Origin: Streptomyces parvus
GTDB taxonomy: Bacteria; Actinomycetota; Actinomycetes; Streptomycetales; Streptomycetaceae
DNA length: 64,000 nucleotides
Direction of reading: 5' to 3'
NCBI RefSeq assembly: GCF_014648875.1
Contig: NZ_BMRY01000001.1
Span: 293,304 to 357,303, forward strand
This document shows positions 25,286-33,236 of the stretch, piece after piece (within the stretch, counting starts at the first letter, position 1; each line of letters starts with the position of its first letter). The notes beneath the pieces are model-generated. The model had not been told where the DNA came from and did no database searches. It saw nothing but the letters and a program-made list of their open reading frames with translations. The translations under genes were made by a program, and so were the position numbers.

Positions 25286-25732
25286 ATGCGGTTGACGAGA
25301 TTCACGGACGTGGCACTCCGCGTCCTCATGCGGCTGGCCGTCGCCGAGGACACGGAAGCCCCGACCACCCGCGAGGTGGCGGCCACCATGCGGGTCCCGT
25401 ACACTCATGCCGCGAAGGTCGTCGCCCGGCTCCAGCACCTGGGCCTGCTCGACGCCCGGCGCGGCCGGGGCGGCGGACTCACCCTGACCGCGGCCGGCCG
25501 CTCCGCGTCGATCGGCTCACTGGTGCGGGAGCTGGAGGGGCCGGAGGAGGTCGTCGAGTGCGAGGGCGACACCCCCTGCCCCCTCCGCTCCGCCTGCCGA
25601 CTGCGCGGCGCCCTGCGAGGGGCCCAGGAGGCCTTCTACGCCGCACTGGACCCGATCACCGTCCCCGACCTCGTCACCTCCCCCACCGGCCCGCTCCTGC
25701 TCGGCATCGGCAGCGGCCCGCCACCCGACTGA
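25286..25732 (+). CDS. nsrR: Rrf2 family nitric-oxide-sensing repressor NsrR
   Basis: Iron-sulfur repressor of 148 residues. The Rrf2 winged helix (MRLTRFTDVALRVLMRLA, then VAATMRVPYTHAAKVVARL) is followed by C92, C98 and C104, matching the cluster cysteines of S. coelicolor NsrR. D8, the fourth ligand in that protein, is also present. The [4Fe-4S] cluster reacts with nitric oxide and releases DNA. It is followed by hmp and carries its own operator upstream. Confidence 0.95.
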   Translation: MRLTRFTDVALRVLMRLAVAEDTEAPTTREVAATMRVPYTHAAKVVARLQHLGLLDARRGRGGGLTLTAAGRSASIGSLVRELEGPEEVVECEGDTPCPLRSACRLRGALRGAQEAFYAALDPITVPDLVTSPTGPLLLGIGSGPPPD

Positions 25733-25801
25733 TCCCGCCCCGGACCATCACCGACACGCCAGAACACCCCGTACGCCGGGGCGGATCCCCCCCCGCCCTT
25801 A

Positions 25802-25824
25802 AATATGCATCCAACATTCCAATA
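25802..25824. promoter_or_regulatory. Candidate NsrR site upstream of hmp
   Basis: AATATGCATCCAACATTCCAATA-type sequence aligns with the nsrR operator: the left arm matches well and the right arm is weaker. It ends 12 bp before hmp. It is likely the NsrR control point of the flavohaemoglobin. Confidence 0.6.
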
Positions 25825-25836
25825 ATAAGGAGCCTC

Positions 25837-27033
25837 ATGCTCTCCGACCGGTCCACCGCCACCGTCCGCGCCACCCTTCCCGCCGTCGGCGCGGCCATCG
25901 GGGACATCGCCGACCTCTTCTACGAGAAGCTCTTCGCCGCCCACCCCGAGCTGCTGCGAGACCTGTTCAACCGCGGCAACCAGGCCTCCGGCGATCAGCG
26001 CAAAGCCCTGGCCGGATCCATCGCCGCGTTCGCGACCGCGCTGGTCGAGCAGCCCGGCACCCGGCCCGACGTGATGCTGGACCGGATCGCCCACAAGCAC
26101 GCCTCGCTCGGGGTGACCCCCGAGCAGTACGAGGTGGTGCACACCCATCTGTTCGCGGCCATCGCCGACGTCCTGGGCGACGCGGTCACCCCGGAGGTCG
26201 CCGCCGCCTGGGACGAGGTCTACTGGCTGATGGCGAACGCCCTGATCGCCATCGAGGAACGCCTCTACGCCCAGCAGGGAGTCGCGGCGGGAGACGTGTG
26301 GCGGGAATGGGAGGTCACCGCCCGGGTGGAGGAGACCGAGGACGTCGCCACGTTCCTGCTGCGCTCCTCCGAGGACACTCCCGCGCCGGCCTTCCGGCCC
26401 GGCCAGTACGTCTCCGTTCAGGTCGAACTTCCGGACGGGGCACGCCAGATACGTCAGTACAGCCTCTCCTGCGCCCCCGGCTCCCGGCTCCGGTCGATCA
26501 CCGTCAAGCGCGTGCGCGGCCAGGGTTCGCCCGACGGCGAGGTCTCCCGTCACCTGCACGAGCACATCCGCGTCGGCGACCTGCTGCGCGTCTCGGTCCC
26601 CTACGGGGACCTGGTGCTCGACCACCTGGACGCGCCCCTGCTGCTGGCCTCGGCGGGCATCGGCTGCACCCCCATGCTGTCGATGCTGGAGTACCTCGCG
26701 CAGGAAGGGCACCGGGGCCCGGTCACCGTCGTGCACGGGGACCGCTCACCGGCCGACCACGCCCTGCGCACCGACCACGTGCGGCTGACGGAGAAGCTCC
26801 CGGACGCCGAGGCGCACTTCTGGTACGAGGCCCCGGAGGCCGGACAGCCGGCGAACCGCACCGGCCTCGTCGACCTGGACGGCATCGCCGTACGGCCGGG
26901 AACGCACGCCTACCTGTGCGGCCCGCTCCCCTTCATGCGGGCGGTCCGGGCCCAGCTGCTGGAGGCGGGCGTACGGCCGGCCGACGTCCACTACGAGGTG
27001 TTCGGCCCGGACCTCTGGCTGGCCTCTGCCTGA
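25837..27033 (+). CDS. hmp: Flavohaemoglobin, nitric oxide dioxygenase
   Basis: Flavohaemoglobin of 398 residues that oxidises nitric oxide to nitrate using O2 and NAD(P)H. The globin domain (1-140) has the proximal region RIAHKHASLGV. The FAD domain (~150-255) has RQYSLSCAPG. The NAD domain (~260-395) has LLASAGIGCTPMLSMLEYL and a terminal YEVFGPDLW. AATAAGGAGCCTC precedes ATG 25837. It forms the standard stress pair with NsrR. Confidence 0.96.
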   Translation: MLSDRSTATVRATLPAVGAAIGDIADLFYEKLFAAHPELLRDLFNRGNQASGDQRKALAGSIAAFATALVEQPGTRPDVMLDRIAHKHASLGVTPEQYEVVHTHLFAAIADVLGDAVTPEVAAAWDEVYWLMANALIAIEERLYAQQGVAAGDVWREWEVTARVEETEDVATFLLRSSEDTPAPAFRPGQYVSVQVELPDGARQIRQYSLSCAPGSRLRSITVKRVRGQGSPDGEVSRHLHEHIRVGDLLRVSVPYGDLVLDHLDAPLLLASAGIGCTPMLSMLEYLAQEGHRGPVTVVHGDRSPADHALRTDHVRLTEKLPDAEAHFWYEAPEAGQPANRTGLVDLDGIAVRPGTHAYLCGPLPFMRAVRAQLLEAGVRPADVHYEVFGPDLWLASA

Positions 27034-27067
27034 AACACCGCCACGGCAGGCGGGCGACAACGGGCGG

Positions 27068-27220
27068 GTGACCAGCCCGCCCCCCGGCCCTCCCCGCCTC
27101 GACGCCCTCCTGCGGCCCCGGCTCCCCTCCCTCTTGCAGGAGGTCCAGGACGAGGGTTTCGCCCGCCACGGCGTGCGACTGTTCCTCAAGCGGGACGATC
27201 TGGTCCAACCCGGTCTTTCC
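27068..27220 (+). pseudogene. 5' fragment of ACC deaminase/D-cysteine desulfhydrase gene
   Basis: The GTG start and ~50 codons of a PLP-dependent deaminase, ending before the GNKW active-site motif; homology stops at ~27216, after which the frame runs on as unrelated sequence to 27295. The segment PRLPSLLQEVQDEGFARHG is nearly the same as in the intact gene at 30348. It lies 34 bp after hmp. This looks like the left remnant of a gene interrupted by an insertion, not an independent gene. Confidence 0.8.
27115..27216 (+). repeat. Left copy of 102-bp direct repeat (attL-like)
   Basis: Matches 30383-30484 over 102 bp with six mismatches by my count, including 38 identical bases (27135-27171 region) and 29 identical bases further on. 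It may be the boundary of an integrated element. Confidence 0.8.
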
Positions 27221-27291
27221 GGTATCCGGTCAGGCCCCTGTCCACGTCCCCGTCTCCGTGCACGACCCGCTTTCGGCTTCGGTCAGGCAGA

Positions 27292-28503
27292 ATGAGAGCT
27301 GGTGTGCATGAGGGGGCGCAGGTGCTGAAGTATCACCAGGGGCGCGAGAGTCGAAGACAGAGGCGGGATGAAGCTGCCCGTCTGGACGAAGAGATCACCG
27401 CTTTCGGAGAGTTGCTCACCGCCCACACGTTCACTCCCGGGCAGCCTGATGCCGACGCGGACGCGGTAGCCCATTACCGGCAGGCCCTGGACGCCTATGA
27501 GCAGGCGACCCGGAGCCTCGGGACGGGTCGACGGCGTTCCGGCTCAGGGCGGCGGCTTCTCCCCTCGCCGGGTCGCCCGGACAGCCCGGACGCCCTCCGT
27601 GCGCTGGACGAGGGTCGGCACGCCCTGGCCTGTCTGGACGCGCGGCTGTCCGGGAAACCCCTTCCCAGGCGGCTTCCGCTCTGCTTCTTCGATCCTCGCC
27701 ACGGCCCCTCCGCCGGCGAGCACCCGTGGGCGCCGGGCGGCGGTGCGGTGCGGCTGATCGCGGTGTGCGCGGCGGACGCGGTTCGCCTCTCCGAAGGGGA
27801 CGGGCCTGCCGTCGGCGCCGCGGCCCCCGGCTCAGCTCCTACGACGCGTACGCCGGTCGCCGGACACCCCGTACCGCAGAAGCAAGCGGCGCCTGTCGCA
27901 GCCGCTCCCTTGCGCGAGACAGCCCCCAAGTCCGGCCGGAAGCCGCGGCTGCGGGAGCGATACACCGGCAAGCAGCTCGCGGTCAGGGGCCTGTTCGCTC
28001 TGCTGGCCGTCCACGGGGTCGCGCTCTACTGGGCAGGTGGTACGGACAGCGAATGGGGTAACCCGTTCGAACGGCTCATGAGCGTCCTGCTGGCCTCCTT
28101 CATCGCCTGCGCCATGGGTGCTGTCGCCTTTGTCGTGGGAGCCGCCGCCCCTCGGCAACTATCGCTCCTGTGGCGGACTGTGCGTCGAGGCGAGTGCGTG
28201 CGTGCCTGGTTCGCGCGCAAGGAGACCAGCAGGAGCGGGGGGCACTATCACGTCTTCGCCGTCACTGATGTGACGGGCCGTCGACACGAGTACCGGCGTT
28301 CGTCGGGCGGCCCGGCGGTGGTTCCCCTTCCGTACCGCAAGGTCTGGTACGTCCAGGGGGTCGCGGACAACGAAAATCCGCTCGGAATCCTGGCGCCCCT
28401 GTGGATGGCCCTCACAGCCTGCATGTGCGTGGCGCTGTCGCTGCCGCTCGCCTTTTTCGCGCTCTACATCATCCCGGGGACGCTTGTCCGAGCTCTCTCC
28501 TGA
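27292..28503 (+). CDS. Hypothetical membrane protein
   Basis: About 400 residues. The N-terminal ~70 residues are charged and likely helical/coiled (RRQRRDEAARLDEEITAFGE). A low-complexity Pro/Ala/Arg middle follows, then hydrophobic helices at ~230-250, 270-290 and 370-395, with a soluble stretch (HVFAVTDVTGRRHEYRRSSG) between. The start is uncertain: ATG 27292 or a GTG at 27322. I recognise no family. It lies wholly within the inserted block. Confidence 0.7.
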   Translation: MRAGVHEGAQVLKYHQGRESRRQRRDEAARLDEEITAFGELLTAHTFTPGQPDADADAVAHYRQALDAYEQATRSLGTGRRRSGSGRRLLPSPGRPDSPDALRALDEGRHALACLDARLSGKPLPRRLPLCFFDPRHGPSAGEHPWAPGGGAVRLIAVCAADAVRLSEGDGPAVGAAAPGSAPTTRTPVAGHPVPQKQAAPVAAAPLRETAPKSGRKPRLRERYTGKQLAVRGLFALLAVHGVALYWAGGTDSEWGNPFERLMSVLLASFIACAMGAVAFVVGAAAPRQLSLLWRTVRRGECVRAWFARKETSRSGGHYHVFAVTDVTGRRHEYRRSSGGPAVVPLPYRKVWYVQGVADNENPLGILAPLWMALTACMCVALSLPLAFFALYIIPGTLVRALS

Positions 28504-28811
28504 CCGTCCGTACGTCAGCCCCGCCCACGCGTCCGCGAGCGTCTCGGTGCCCTCAGCGGGAGGACCGCTCCCCCACTCGCTCAGCCCGGGACCACACCGT
28601 GGCCGAGCGCTCGAAGGACTATCGCCACACCATGCTCGGCATCGCCCGCCTTCACAAGGAGCCTCCTCCGAGCCGGCGGTGTTGAGCACGAGTTGGACAG
28701 TCCTGCGTAAACGACGAAGCTCCTGGTGGACGGGTTCTCGACCAGGGTCACGTGAGTGTCGGCGCGCCGTGAGGAACGAAGCGAGGGGCCGATAGCGCCA
28801 CTTCGGCTTTC
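28504..28811. other. Intergenic stretch with no supported gene
   Basis: I find no gene with a plausible start and coding pattern. The stretch around 28600-28690 might be decayed coding DNA. An AscI-type palindrome GGCGCGCC is at 28761-28768, and the 3' end runs into the hairpin-rich region 28860-28925. Confidence 0.5.
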
Positions 28812-29270
28812 CTACGGCCTGGGAAGCCCTGCGGACGGGTGGCGGTCGCCCTGTCGGGACCGGCCGCCAGGCCGCATGCCCGGTCCGGGCGGACCGGCCA
28901 CCCGGCGCGCCGCAGGCGCGCCCTTGAACAAGTACAGAAAAGTTGGACCGATAGCTCTCGCGACTCTCCGGCCCCAGCTCGCCAGGGTTCCCGAGCAGCG
29001 CGCCGGACGCTTCTCAGGGTGGTTGGGCAGGATCGGGTCGTCACGCCTCAGTGCCTCGGCCATACGCTCCACCATGTCTGCGGGCATGGCTCCCATGTGG
29101 ACGTACGGCCTTCCCGAATAGGCCACCACCGGCCGCAGGTGGCTGACCCGTTCGGCCTCGATCCCGAGCGCCACCAGTGCCCCGCTGAGTGCCTCGGTCG
29201 CGTCCTCCGCCGCCTTGCGACCGTCGCGCCACTGCTGCATCTCCACTGCCATCGCCCCCTGCGTGATCAT
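28812..29270 (-). CDS. Hypothetical accessory protein
   Basis: Begins MITQGAMAVEMQQWRDGRKA at ATG 29270 and contains SGRPYVHMGAMPADMVERMA; the first ~80 residues resemble a small family I have seen often beside XRE/DUF5919 regulators in Streptomyces accessory regions. The last ~70 residues are Gly/Pro/Arg-rich and read through a hairpin-rich stretch, so they look like an extension by frameshift or rearrangement, not original sequence. It overlaps the upstream gene by ATGA. Confidence 0.65.
   Translation of the reverse strand: MITQGAMAVEMQQWRDGRKAAEDATEALSGALVALGIEAERVSHLRPVVAYSGRPYVHMGAMPADMVERMAEALRRDDPILPNHPEKRPARCSGTLASWGRRVARAIGPTFLYLFKGAPAARRVAGPPGPGMRPGGRSRQGDRHPSAGLPRP
28904..28922. 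repeat. Paired AscI-type palindromes in hairpin-rich stretch
   Basis: GGCGCGCC-GCA-GGCGCGCC: two self-complementary octamers three bases apart. A third copy is at 28761-28768. Around them (28860-28900) are CCGGTCCGGGC-type short dyads, giving a locally strong folding region. Confidence 0.7.
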
Positions 29271-29470
29271 CGGCGCTTCCGGGTCGTGTGCGGGTGCCGC
29301 CGGATCTCCACACTCGCGTCCGTCGCCGCCGAGTAGTCGCCCCAGCCTCTGGCCTCCCGCCGCTGGGCATCCAACGCCTGGCACACGTCGCAGCCCTCCA
29401 CCGGCTTCGGAGGCTCCGGGACGGATATGAGGTGCGCGGGCGGGTCCATGGTCGTGTCTGGAGTCGTCAT
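29267..29470 (-). CDS. Hypothetical small accessory protein
   Basis: Sixty-seven residues at most, with a possible internal start at MDPPAHLISV. PVEGCDVCQALDAQR carries a CxxC pair, and GDYSAATDASVEIRRH is a typical tail. I recognise the PPAHLxSVP...C..C...DYSAATD pattern as a common Streptomyces accessory gene, partnered with the next one by a 4-bp overlap. It is divergent from the XRE-like gene. Function unknown. Confidence 0.7.
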   Translation of the reverse strand: MTTPDTTMDPPAHLISVPEPPKPVEGCDVCQALDAQRREARGWGDYSAATDASVEIRRHPHTTRKRR

Positions 29471-29560
29471 GGACGTGATGGTCCATGCCCCTGAAGGACG
29501 TATCTCTCCCCGAATCAGGGACAGTTGTACCGTTGAGCCCTACGGTTCAAGAACGCCCAA

Positions 29561-30313
29561 ATGTCGCAGGGGGAAGTCTTGAACGCCGCTCTACGATCAG
29601 CTATGGAAGACGCCAAGCTCACGCCCCGGAAGCTTGCCACCACGGTGGAACGGTGGCTGGCCGACGCCGAGCTGTTACCGCATGCAAGAAACCGCGTCGA
29701 CGCGTGCCGGGCGCTGAAGGTGGATGAAGACATGATCTGGCCCAAGGCTGTTCAGGAACGGGTGAAGACCGGCCATGACCGCGAGTTGGCCCACGCCTAT
29801 CCCTACCGGTCCGCCTGCCCGTCGACCGTGTGGGGCGAACTGATCGCAGGGGCCTCCACGGACATCTTCTTCGCCGGGTACACGAACTACTTCGTCTGGT
29901 TGGAGCAGCCTGCCTTCATAGAGACGCTGCGCCGCAAGATCGCGTCGGGGTGCCGTGTGCGCTTCCTGCTGGGCGATCCTGATGGAGAGGTGACCCGACA
30001 GCGTGAGGCCATCGAAGACGTCGCCCTGAGCGTCGGCACACGCATCCGGATCAGCCTGGAGCACCTGGGACGGCTCGGCCCCCTGGACGGTCTGGAGACG
30101 CGCTTCAGCAGCCCCGAGGACGCCGTGAACCATGTGTCCCTTTCCGTGTTCAGGTTCGATCATGATGCACTCGTGACGCCGCACCTGGCGCGGCTCGTCG
30201 GCCACGACTCACCTCTTCTGCATCTGCGTCGCCAGGGAGACAGCGGCATGTTCGACCGGTTCGCGGAGCATGCCGAGGAGCTGTGGGACCGGGGCGTACC
30301 GCAGACGCTATGA
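29561..30313 (+). CDS. XRE-like regulator with C-terminal DUF5919/PLD-like domain
   Basis: About 250 residues. The N-terminal ~60 resemble a Cro/C1 helix-turn-helix (LTPRKLATTVERWLADAELL), and ALKVDEDMIWPKAV leads to a C-terminal domain with FAGYTNYFVWLEQP, RVRFLLGDPDGEVT and a final HDSPLLHLRR. This two-part layout is common in Streptomyces accessory DNA. A TTG at 29579, three bases after AGGGGGAAG, may be the true start. Codon 39 is TTA (29675-29677), so translation should depend on the bldA leucyl-tRNA. It is divergent from the two short genes. Confidence 0.78.
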   Translation: MSQGEVLNAALRSAMEDAKLTPRKLATTVERWLADAELLPHARNRVDACRALKVDEDMIWPKAVQERVKTGHDRELAHAYPYRSACPSTVWGELIAGASTDIFFAGYTNYFVWLEQPAFIETLRRKIASGCRVRFLLGDPDGEVTRQREAIEDVALSVGTRIRISLEHLGRLGPLDGLETRFSSPEDAVNHVSLSVFRFDHDALVTPHLARLVGHDSPLLHLRRQGDSGMFDRFAEHAEELWDRGVPQTL

Positions 30314-30347
30314 CGGCACGGGGAGAGGGCACGGCCACAATGGGAGG

Positions 30348-31274
30348 GTGAGCCCGCCCGTAGACCTCGCCCGCGCACTTCAGCCCCGGCTCCCCTCCCC
30401 CTTGCAGGAGGTCCAGGACGAGGGTTTCGCCCGCCACGGGGTCCGGCTGTTCCTCAAGCGGGACGATCTGGTCCACCCCGATCTGCCGGGCAACAAGTGG
30501 CGCAAACTCGTCCTCAATCTGGAGGCCGCCGCCGGGCGCACCGTGCTCACGTTCGGCGGCGCGTACTCCAACCACCTCCGGGCCACCGCGGCGGCCGGGC
30601 GGCTGCTGGGCTTCGGGACCGTCGGCGTCGTCCGCGGCGACGAGCTGGCGCACCGGCCGCTCAACCCCTCGCTGGCCCGGTGCGCGGCCGACGGGATGCG
30701 GCTGCACTTCGTGGACCGTACGACGTACCGGGAGAAGGCCTCGCCCGAGGTCCTGAAGGGGCTGCTGAGCCGGTTCGGGGACGTGGTGGTCGTCCCGGAG
30801 GGCGGCAGCAATGCCCTGGCCGCACAGGGCTGTACGGCGCTGGGGCGCGAGTTGGCCGGAGAGGTCGATGTGGCGGCCGTGGCCTGCGGGACCGGGGGCA
30901 CCCTGGCCGGGCTCGCCGCCGGGCTGGATCCCGGGCAGCGGGCACTGGGCGTGCCGGTGGTCGGCGGGGGTTTCCTGGCCGGGGAGGTGGCGCGGCTCCA
31001 GCGCGAGGCGTTCGGCGGCCCGGCCGGGGACTGGTCGCTGGAGGAACGCTTCACCTTCGGCGGCTACGCCCGTACGACCCCGGAGCTGAACGCCTTCGCC
31101 GATGGTTTCGAGGAGCGGCACGGGCTGCCCGTGGAGCGCGTCTACGTCGCCAAGCTGCTGTACGCGCTGGCCGCGCTGGCCGGCGAGGGGGCGTTCGCGC
31201 GGGGCAGCCGGGTGGCCGCCGTGATCACCGGTGCCCCGGACGCGCCGCCTCAGGAGCCGTCCGTCTCCCGGTAG
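30348..31274 (+). CDS. ACC deaminase / D-cysteine desulfhydrase family enzyme
   Basis: PLP-dependent fold-type II enzyme of 308 residues. The PLP lysine is K50 in LPGNKWRKL, followed by TFGGAYSNHLRA (Ser/Asn/His active-site loop) and the phosphate loop ACGTGGTLAGLAAG. This branch deaminates 1-aminocyclopropane-1-carboxylate or desulfurates D-cysteine; which one cannot be told here. GTG 30348 follows GGGAGG. Its first 135 bp contain the direct repeat shared with the fragment at 27068. The 3' end overlaps the convergent antiporter gene by 25 bp. Confidence 0.9.
   Translation: MSPPVDLARALQPRLPSPLQEVQDEGFARHGVRLFLKRDDLVHPDLPGNKWRKLVLNLEAAAGRTVLTFGGAYSNHLRATAAAGRLLGFGTVGVVRGDELAHRPLNPSLARCAADGMRLHFVDRTTYREKASPEVLKGLLSRFGDVVVVPEGGSNALAAQGCTALGRELAGEVDVAAVACGTGGTLAGLAAGLDPGQRALGVPVVGGGFLAGEVARLQREAFGGPAGDWSLEERFTFGGYARTTPELNAFADGFEERHGLPVERVYVAKLLYALAALAGEGAFARGSRVAAVITGAPDAPPQEPSVSR
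30383..30484 (+). repeat. Right copy of 102-bp direct repeat (attR-like)
   Basis: Counterpart of 27115-27216 within the coding start of the intact deaminase. About 94% identity, but sequence before the repeat is only protein-level similar, which points to two alleles instead of a recent copy. Confidence 0.8.
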
Positions 31275-32851
31275 GCGGCCGCTTCCTCCAGGTCCAGCCG
31301 GCGCAGCAGCGTACGCATCATCTCGTCGTCGATCCGCCGCTCGTCCCGGAGCCGGACGAAGACTGCGCGTTCGGCCTCGATCATCTCCCGTGAGAGCCGC
31401 CGGTAGGTGTCGTCCGCCGATTCCCCGGTGACCGGGTCGGCGGCGCCCAGCCGCTCCCAGACGGCGTTGCGGCGGCGCTCCAGCACGGTGCGCAGCCGGT
31501 CGGCCAGCGGTGGCGGCAGGCTGTTGTGCGGGTCGTCGAGCAGTTCCCGCAGCCGGGCCTCCGCCGCCTCGGACGCCTCGCTCTGGGCCTGCGCCTCGAT
31601 GAGCGTGACGGTCTGCGGGTCGGGGTGCGGCAGCTTCAGTACGCGGACGAGGACGGGCAGGGTCAGGCCCTGGATCACCAGCGTCCCGATGACGGTGGTG
31701 AAGGTCAGGAACAGCACCAGGCTGCGGGCCGGGAAGGGTTCGCCGTCCTGTGTGACCAGCGGGATGGAGAACGCGACGGCGAGGGAGACGACCCCGCGCA
31801 TCCCCGCCCAGCCGACGATGAGCGGCGCAGTCCAGTCGGTCCCGGGTTCACGCTCCCGGACGCGGCGGGAGAGCCACCGGGGCAGATAGGTGGCCGGGTA
31901 GACCCAGACGAAGCGGACCACGACGACGGCCAGGAAGACCACGACGGCGTAACCGATGGCTTCCTGGACGCCGAACGGGCCGAGCTCCTTCAGGACGAAC
32001 GGCAGCTGGAGGCCGATCAGCGCGAACACCGTGGACTCCAGGATGAACGCCACCATCTTCCAGACGGCCGCTTCCTGGAGCCGGGTGGCGAAGTCGACCT
32101 GCCAGGAACGGTGCCCCAGATAGAGGGCGACGACGACCACGGCGAGGACACCGGAGGCGTGCACCCGTTCGGCCGCCGCGTACGCCACGAAGGGGATCAG
32201 GAGGGACAGCGTGTTCTGGAGGAGAGCCTCCTTCAGGTGCGTGCGCAGCCAGTGCAGCGGCACCATCAGCAGCAGCCCGACGCCGACCCCGCCGATCGCG
32301 GCGAGCAGGAACTCGCCGATGCCGGCGCCCCAGCTCATCCCCTCCCCCACCGCCGCGGCCAGGGCCACCCTGAAGGCGGTGATCGCCGTGGCGTCGTTCA
32401 CCAGGGACTCGCCCTGGAGGATCGTGGTCACCCGGGCGGGCAGCCCCACCCGGCGGGCGATCGCGGCGGCCGTCACGGCGTCCGGCGGGGCGACGACCGC
32501 CCCCAGGACCAGGGCGGCGGTCAGCGGCAGGTCCGGGATGATCCGGTACGCCAGCCAGCCCACCGCGACGGTGGCGAAGAGCGTGTAGCCCACGGAGAGC
32601 AGCGCGACCGGCCGGATGTTTGCCCGCAGGTCCAGGTAGGAGCTGTCCAGGGCCGCCGTGTGGAGCAGCGGCGGAAGCAGCAGCGGGAGGACGACATGGG
32701 CGTCCAGGTGGTACGTCGGGACGCCCGGCAGATAACCGGCCACGAGCCCCACGGCGACGAGCACGAGCGGTGCGGGCACCGGGGTGCGGCGGGCCGCGCC
32801 GGCCACCGCGGCACTCACGGCGACCAGGGCGATCAGCGGCAGCGCGTCCAT
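31250..32851 (-). CDS. Na+/H+ antiporter, CPA1 family
   Basis: Monovalent cation/proton antiporter of 533 residues. About 12 hydrophobic helices span 1-400. The ion-site region is LVLGAVVAPPDAVTAAAIAR, with ILQGESLVNDATAITAFRVA downstream, the usual CPA1 pattern with essential acids. The cytoplasmic tail (400-533) is charged and likely helical. ATG 32851 follows GAGGACGG. It is divergent from the UBP zinc-finger gene, whose start is only 34 bp away. Confidence 0.93.
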   Translation of the reverse strand: MDALPLIALVAVSAAVAGAARRTPVPAPLVLVAVGLVAGYLPGVPTYHLDAHVVLPLLLPPLLHTAALDSSYLDLRANIRPVALLSVGYTLFATVAVGWLAYRIIPDLPLTAALVLGAVVAPPDAVTAAAIARRVGLPARVTTILQGESLVNDATAITAFRVALAAAVGEGMSWGAGIGEFLLAAIGGVGVGLLLMVPLHWLRTHLKEALLQNTLSLLIPFVAYAAAERVHASGVLAVVVVALYLGHRSWQVDFATRLQEAAVWKMVAFILESTVFALIGLQLPFVLKELGPFGVQEAIGYAVVVFLAVVVVRFVWVYPATYLPRWLSRRVREREPGTDWTAPLIVGWAGMRGVVSLAVAFSIPLVTQDGEPFPARSLVLFLTFTTVIGTLVIQGLTLPVLVRVLKLPHPDPQTVTLIEAQAQSEASEAAEARLRELLDDPHNSLPPPLADRLRTVLERRRNAVWERLGAADPVTGESADDTYRRLSREMIEAERAVFVRLRDERRIDDEMMRTLLRRLDLEEAAAYRETDGS

Positions 32852-32885
32852 CCCACCGTCCTCGATCCGTCGTAACCTGCCCATC

Positions 32886-33146
32886 ATGAGCGAGTGTGCG
32901 CATGCAGCGGATCTGCCACGCCCCGAGCCCGTGCCGCTCGGTGAGACCTGTCCCGAGTGCCTGGAGGCGGGCACCCACCCCGTGCAACTGCGGCTCTGTC
33001 TGACCTGCGGGCACGTCGGCTGCTGCGATTCGTCGCCGCTGCGGCACGCCACCGGACACTTCCGGGCGACCGGTCACCCCGTGATGCGGAGCTTCGAGCC
33101 GGGCGAGAGCTGGCGCTGGTGCTTCGAGGACGGTTCGATCGTCTGA
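32886..33146 (+). CDS. UBP-type zinc finger protein
   Basis: Stand-alone ubiquitin-protease-type (ZnF-UBP) finger of 86 residues, with CPECLEAG, CLTCGHVGCCDSS and HATGHFRATGHPV providing Cys and His ligands. In Actinobacteria this domain occurs alone, often beside Na+/H+ antiporters, sometimes fused to them. Its ligand may be a protein C terminus, but no ubiquitin is known in Streptomyces. ATG 32886; the promoter must overlap that of the antiporter. Confidence 0.9.
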   Translation: MSECAHAADLPRPEPVPLGETCPECLEAGTHPVQLRLCLTCGHVGCCDSSPLRHATGHFRATGHPVMRSFEPGESWRWCFEDGSIV

Positions 33147-33215
33147 CGTCTGGGTACGTCAATGCGGCGCCGGTTCTTCGCAATTGGACGCCGCAGACCC
33201 CTAGCCACTGTCCGT

Positions 33216-33236
33216 ACTCATGGGCTTACCATGAGT
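33216..33236. promoter_or_regulatory. Inverted repeat upstream of prsH-sigH
   Basis: ACTCATGG-GCTTA-CCATGAGT, 8-bp arms and a 5-bp spacer, 143 bp before the anti-sigma gene. A regulatory dyad is plausible; which protein binds is unknown. Confidence 0.5.

Larger units (their letters stand above)
27221..30347. mobile_element. Putative integrated element remnant inside deaminase gene
   Basis: About 3.1 kb between a truncated and an intact copy of the same gene, bounded by 102-bp direct repeats. It carries a hypothetical membrane protein, two short overlapping genes often found in accessory DNA, and an XRE/DUF5919-type regulator with a TTA codon. No integrase, transposase or replication gene is present, so it is likely a decayed integrative element or an allele-replacement scar. 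Confidence 0.55.

Noticed and set aside
28761..28922. AscI-type palindromes as insertion-sequence ends
   Set aside because: No transposase, no target duplication and no matching terminal inverted repeats around an open frame.
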